DNA from: Glandiceps talaboti
Lineage: Eukaryota; Hemichordata; Enteropneusta; Spengelidae
NCBI RefSeq assembly: GCF_964340395.1
Contig: NC_135559.1
Span: 10,861,259 to 10,925,258, forward strand
Direction: 5' to 3'
Length of the DNA: 64,000 nt
The notes under the pieces: generated by a model
Databases searched by the model: none
What the model was told of the DNA's origin: nothing
What the model saw: the letters and a program-made list of their open reading frames with translations, nothing else
Made by a program: the position numbers and the translations under genes
Part shown: in pieces, positions 58,510 to 64,000 of the stretch
Layout of the letters: each line of letters begins with the position of its first letter
How positions within the stretch are numbered: position 1 is the first letter of the stretch

Positions 58510-59880
58510 TTTAAATTATACATAATTTAGAGTTCATGTACAATGTACATGTATACTTTGATCATTCAGTTTGTTTGTTTGTTCATATCTCCAGGGTCAG
58601 TGTGTTGCCATGTGCTGTTCATGTATGTACAGTAAGACTCAGCCTCTTTGTCTTCATGAAATGTCTGTCACAAACAATCATAAAGATCACTGTAGTCATT
58701 AATAATCACAGGACAGGTATAGGAACAGTAGCATTCATTATCTAAGGTCATATCAGATTTATGGTGGGGTTTCTAATTTGTACCTTCCCTTAAAGCTGCA
58801 CTACCTGCTAAAGGAACACTTAAAAAAACATTTGTAAGGCCAAGAAAAAGAAGAAGAATTGTTTCTGGTCAGTATGCGCATCACTTAAATACCCTTGTGT
58901 CGTTTTTTTTTTTTCCATGTTTGTACAGTCCATGCAGTCTGCAGATCTGGGGGAGAAACACAAAAATAACCCTCCCTGCTTCAGTGAAGACAACACTGCA
59001 GAGCCAGTCATAAACAAGCAAATGACATCTCCCCCACATACACACTTGTTCTAAAGTACTAAATAAAAAGAACAGTAACTGCCATAAATAGTACATTGAG
59101 TGACAGATTTGTTGAGAATTGAAAAAAAAATTAAGTCGTCGCACCACTTTAGACACACTGTCCTGACCAGAAACAGTTCTTTTTTGCCCGTACATATAAT
59201 GATTTAACACTCAGCACAGTATGAATCACCTGTGTGGAACCTTATTTGTGTAGCTGTACACATAGTTATGGTGCAATAAATCTAATCAAATTGATTTTTT
59301 TGGTCCACACATGAAATTGAGCACCCCCAACGCAATCATAATTTCAACCTTGTCACTGTACAACGTAGGGATGAAATTCACCCCTAATTAACATGTACAG
59401 TGTCTAATTACTGGTATCGTAATAATTTTTCCATGAATATATTGTTGGTGGCCGAAAATAATATTCCAGTTACAGCTAGTGCAGCTTCACTTCCTTGCAA
59501 TTTGTATATTATTTGTTTTTATAGAGCGCAGGGTTGATAGAATTTCTGAAACATTACTCGGTGAGACTGTTTCCTTTAAATTTGGTACGGTAAATTTGTA
59601 AGATAAAACGGACGTAAAAGTGACAAAAGTTTGATGTAATCAGTACAGATTTTAATTAGCCAATCAAATGTAAGTATTGGTAAGACTTGTATTTTAATTT
59701 GTTCATTTCAGAAAAAAATAATGACATTGTACAGATAATTTCTTTTCTTTGAAATATTGAATTAAAAAATGGCACAAAATGTGTGCCTATTTACAACTCG
59801 GTAAGTACAGAATTGTGCTGTCTATGATGTTATGAGTTACGTGACTGGATTGGTTTGCATTGTCATATTTAAATATGGGT
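58510..59880. other. Intergenic, nothing recognised
   Basis: No supported gene, RNA or repeat. Confidence 0.35.
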
Positions 59881-60271
59881 AGTCTGATTGGTGAATCAAC
59901 TGCTGTTAGGCTTTCAGCAACCAATCAAAGAATGTCTCCCGTTCTTGAGAGACCTTGTATTGACAACTTAGAATGGTATGGGTATTCTGATTGGCGAATC
60001 AAATGCTGTCAGACTTTCAGCAACCAATCAAAGCATGTCTGTCTTCTTGAGAGACCTTGACAAGTTAGAATTGTATGGGTACTCTACTCTGATTGGCGAA
60101 TCAAATGCTGTCAGACTTTCAGCAACCAATCAAAGCATGTCTCTCTTGAGAGACCTTGACAAGTTAAAATTGTATGGGTACTCTGATTGGCTAATCATCT
60201 GCTGTTATACTATCAGCAACCAATCAAAACATGTCTCTGTTCTTGATAGACCTTGACAAGTTAGAATTGGA
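59880..60271. repeat. About 98-bp minisatellite, 4 units, each with paired CCAAT boxes
   Basis: Each unit carries 'CTGATTGGCGAATCA' and, about 33 bases later, 'CAGCAACCAATCAAA', then 'TTGAGAGACCTTGACAAG'. The open frames across it are repeat artefacts. Confidence 0.9.
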
Positions 60272-60806
60272 GTAATTACATTGAGGCACCTCACACAATT
60301 TTGGTGAAAGTACATTTTCAATATCAACCATACAGCATAATGTATAGTATGTTCACAAGTAAAATCTGCAAGTAAACAACATGTATACGAATTGGCAGGT
60401 GTTAACTGGTACATGTACATTGCAAAACGTATTTCTTGTGTAGTGGAGTAATGTCTGTGTTGATGTAATTGGATAGAGGTTTTTTCTAAATTGCGTATGC
60501 CTGTAATAGTGTGATCCATAAATAGAAAGGGTATTATCGATATTGATGTCAAGGCAGCATTTTGGTGTCTATTCCTGTTGCCATCTTCGGAATCTCAAAG
60601 TACAAATGAGATTAGTTACTAGTATTGCAATTGCACTTTTGAACTGCTGCTCGTTACGCACACATGTACCGGCCACTTTAGCCATCATGAATCATGGCCC
60701 TCCATTGTCCAGTTTTGTAATGCCAACTGCAGATTCATACAAACTATTCCACGTCAACAGTCTTAAGTTGTGGTAGTCTGAAACAAAACCATGGCAGTAC
60801 AGTGTG

Positions 60807-63643
60807 TCATTCTTTTACTTCAAAGTCCATAGTTCTCCACATTTTGAAGGCTGTCTCTGAGGCAGTTAGTAAACATGATTCTGTTGGATGAAATGATACC
60901 GAGTGCACTGCTCCACTGCCAGCTTTACTGACTGTCTCCACCATGGTTCCCTGCATGAAAGATACAAGAATTCGGTGTGAGATAAAGAATCAATGCTTTC
61001 AAAACAAGCAAAAAAAAATTTTACAGAACACCATCAGAGGATGAAATTTTTGGAGAGGACATGTACATGTATAAAAACATCATGGAACTAATTGGATGTA
61101 TAAGTCATCTCTAGAGGGCGATATTTAAAGGAAAGGCATACATGTATTGCACACAACTACCTCCTGGGTGTGACATTTACAAGAAATGTATCTTGCCCAA
61201 AGAAAATAGTGAAATGAGGGAAGCTAACATTTTGGCACCAGAGGGCAATATTTACAGGATGTTTTGCAAAAAGAAACTATTGGAACGATATGTGTTAGCA
61301 TTTCACCACTAGGGGGCAATACATCCATGTACAGGAAAGCTGTTACACAAGGAAAATATCGGAATGATTGTATGCTGGCATCTAGACTGTAAGATATGTC
61401 ATGTCTCTTGCCCTCAACTGCCTGCTCTGATGTGTGAGGGCATCCTGTCATGCCATACCTCACAGACTAGTTGGCACTGACACCTCTAGGGAATATTTGT
61501 TAAATATGTGTATTCTAAGAGAAAATAACTGAATGCGTTCAATAAGGTCATATCTGCTTTACAATACAATAGCAGATAAGACCTTATTGCACTGACATAA
61601 CGTTCGTACAATTGCTGTTTAAGGATATACTAGATGTAGTTGGAGAAAGTATTACAACTAATGTCATACCTCAACTAGATCCCAGAAACATATTCTACCA
61701 TCTTCAGATCCACTGACTATATGTGTGTCTGATTCCGTTAGACAGCTGTCTATCTTGTATTCAGTGTTCTGATGGCCGGCATATTCACCTAACAATTCAC
61801 CCGTGTCTTTGTCCAGAAGACGTACAGTACTATCTAAGGAAGATGCTAGACTACACTGACCATCTTTGGTGAAGGTGACACTGGTTACTGGCTCTGTATT
61901 AGTAGGAAAAATATAGAGATGTCAGCATACAATACAATACAATACAATACAATACAATACAATACAATACAATACAATAAAACTTTATTGATCCTTGTCA
62001 GGACATTATAGTGTCTGCCATAAAAACAAAAACAATTTGAAACGAGTAGATAAAAACAATAAAACGAGTAAAAAAAAAAAAAAGAAAAAAAAAAGACTTT
62101 CACAATCAAAACACGTACATAACCAGGATATTCATCAACTTGGTAATTCTAGTAAGAGCACACATGCAGTTTAACCATTGGCAATGGAGGAGAAACTTTT
62201 ACTCTCTATGGTTCAATTAAGTAAAAAAAACACTGAGCTTTCTATGTGCCCCTATTGGTGATCATATCGCCACCTAGAGGTCAGCTCCAACTAGAGAATT
62301 AGTCAAAATGACAATGGTTCTTTACTAAGTTGAACTACGGTACATGTATATTAAAACTTTCTGTAATTCACACAATTAATATTCAATGTTCAACAAAACA
62401 TTTAGTTGTTATTTCATCATATACTTGAAGTGCAATATTCATAACTTATACACCCTCATGGGCTGATGACATAAAATACAGTGAGATAATATACCGGTTA
62501 CTGTACATGTACAAGTGTATCCAACGATCATACACCCTGGTCAGCAGGTGTGATCATGTCATTATTTACCTGAAGTACACAATTCATTTTATACCAGTTA
62601 CCAGGGTGGTGGACAATGAATATTTTCAACCCATTTTAGTCAACAGGTGGTTATCTCAATATTTCCCTGACGTAGTCGTACAACATTCATTATATATACC
62701 CTTTGCTTTGGGTCTGATACAGAGAGATATACATGTATATGTGATATTCCATATATCGATCTGCAGGTGATTATTTCCCCATGTCTCTCAGGTCGTATCA
62801 TCCAGTAAAGTGTAATGGACTTGTAAATTGTAACTAAATGACTTACTTCCAATGCAGTCAACAAACAGCTGTCCCACTCTGAGGTCATAGCGTCTGATTC
62901 TACCATCCACTGATCCTGTCAATACTTCGTGGTCTGATACCGCTATGGATGATATACTGTCTTTGGCCTCATCTAGTACCTGGATGGGTTCCAAACGTCG
63001 TGATCTGCAGTCCCATATCTTTACTGATGAATCGATAGAACCTGGTGAAAAATGACACACAATCTTCCATTAGTACATTATGAGAAGAACACATGTTATA
63101 TTTTGTCAGTGAACTTTAGGAACTAGCTAAAATAACTACATGTATATAAACTGCACAATGGACAGTGTAAATGTCATTGTAACCATGGCAACTAAGTGAT
63201 GTAGTACAGCACATTTACCAGTCAAATAACCATGGTAACAAGCTAAGAGTTGCAACACCATGGAAGCGATGTTGAGCATTAGACTTACCAGACAAAATGA
63301 CTGTAGATTCTTCATTGAATTTCACACAGTTTACTCTTCCGATATGTCCACGGAATTTACGAGTAGTTTGTCCTGTCGCGACATCCCAAAGTATGACACT
63401 TTTATCTCCCCCACACGATGTAAACTGGCTATTGTCACTAGATGCTGCAGCATCCAATACTTCATACCCATGGCCTTGGTAGGCTTTCAGAAGAAGTCCT
63501 CGGTGGGGATTCCAGAGTTTCACAGATTTGTCACTACCACATGTCAGACAATAATTTCCGTCCACATTAAAACGTACAGCTCGTACAGCACCTTGCTTGC
63601 AATCTACGGTCTCAATGAGTTTAGTTGGTAATTTATCGGACAT
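60807..63643 (-). CDS. WDR83: WD repeat protein WDR83 (MORG1)
   Basis: Four exons on the minus strand (63643-63289, 63041-62847, 61893-61670, 60950-60807) encode 305 residues (human 315), with phases 1, 1 and 0 and GT-AG junctions. 'CKQGAVRAVRFNVDGNYCLT' and 'CGSDKSVKLWNPHRG' near the start, 'GHGYEVLDAA', 'SVDGRIRRYDLRVGQLF', 'SSLDSTVRLLDKDTGELLGE' and 'FHPTESCLLTA' follow the vertebrate protein almost continuously, giving a seven-bladed WD40 propeller. Known roles: scaffold for ERK signalling through the LAMTOR3/MP1 partner, and a component found in spliceosomes. Intron 2 holds a LINE tail; intron 3 holds CTCF-like motifs and a foldback element. The full promoter is probably within 63644-64000. 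Confidence 0.96.
61109..61319 (+). promoter_or_regulatory. Three CTCF-like motifs in WDR83 intron 3
   Basis: CTCTAGAGGGCGAT (61109), GCACCAGAGGGCAATA (61235) and CACCACTAGGGGGCAATA (61304) resemble the CTCF core (CCA..AG.GGGC). They are embedded in loosely repeated sequence. Binding is inference. Confidence 0.4.
61384..61468. mobile_element. Foldback family C, WDR83 intron 3
   Basis: 'AGACTGTAAGATATGTCATG' with 'GCCCTCA' pairs with 'TGAGGGC' and 'TCATGCCATACCTCACAGACT'-type sequence. About 85 bp; see 41191-41278. Confidence 0.7.
61919..62100 (-). mobile_element. LINE 3' tail in WDR83 intron 2
   Basis: (AATAC)n at about 61925-61978 is followed by 'AAAACTTTATTGATCC'. Read on the minus strand this is GGATCAATAAAGTTTTATTG plus a simple-repeat tail, as at non-LTR 3' ends. 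Only the tail is present; poly-A-rich sequence follows. Confidence 0.6.
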
Positions 63644-64000
63644 AATTGATGAATGATGGAATGGCCGTAAATGGTCATGGAAAGATGTCAGTGATAAAGC
63701 ACTTGCAAACCCAGGGCCATCAGTATTGAATATACAAAGTAAATTTGTTATGGACTTATTTGTGCAAGTTTTAACATATCTCCTACTATCTCTTTAGAAA
63801 TTAGAAACAAAACAAACAACATACAACGGAAAAACGACAATGCAGGAGGGAGTACTCCTGCGACAATGTGTACCATGCATGGAGGATAGGATAACACTTC
63901 CGTTTTCTTTCTCTTGTAAAGCCCTCTAGGTAAGTGTGCATTCACACTGTGGTATTTATAAATCTTGATTTAAGAATGAAATAATTCTGAAACATTTTCA

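Noticed and set aside
62788-62846. Extension of the WDR83 exon 2 reading frame past 62847
   Set aside because: It runs through the GTAAGT donor into the intron; the family sequence continues in the exon at 61893.

Overview
The window is AT-rich, intron-rich nuclear DNA of a non-vertebrate animal. The lineage cannot be fixed from sequence alone; an invertebrate deuterostome or a spiralian would both fit. The evidence is orthologues of animal genes split by GT-AG introns, tandem C2H2 zinc-finger genes, non-LTR, Penelope-like and SINE retroposons, many short inverted-repeat elements, and abundant microsatellites.

I support seven genes. Two tandem zinc-finger genes (4083-6986 and 10707-12863, + strand) share an unusual N-terminal array of 22-residue repeats and a similar upstream block. 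Two paralogous three-exon genes for tiny single-pass membrane proteins (16444-17416 and 20590-21912, + strand; 70 and 78 residues) have identical intron phases, and I do not recognise the family. LAMTOR4 (24597-27317, - strand, 4 exons, 100 residues) and UVRAG (27790-40728, + strand, 14 coding exons, 770 residues) are arranged head to head across about 470 bases. WDR83/MORG1 (60807-63643, - strand, 4 exons, 305 residues) lies at the right end. All exon joins were made by hand and every one keeps frame.

Functionally, LAMTOR4 is a Ragulator subunit on the lysosome, UVRAG is an autophagy and endosome subunit of the VPS34 complex, and WDR83 is the scaffold known to bind the Ragulator subunit LAMTOR3/MP1. 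The LAMTOR4-UVRAG interval carries an NRF1-type site and a near-match to the TFEB CLEAR box, so co-regulation is plausible but untested.

The rest is mostly mobile-element debris: a LINE reverse-transcriptase fragment containing a minisatellite (1-950), a LINE lying between two (CA)n tracts (18.1-19.0 kb), two Penelope-like fragments (44.1-45.0 kb and 56.6-56.8 kb), two SINE types, a hAT-like element with a second element nested in one arm (47.4-49.8 kb), one short hAT-like element with a perfect 8-bp target duplication (10.1 kb), and several inverted-repeat families present in two or three copies. UVRAG also shows two short tandem duplications that each copy the 3' end of an exon with its splice donor; one makes a frame-neutral 51-nt candidate cassette exon.
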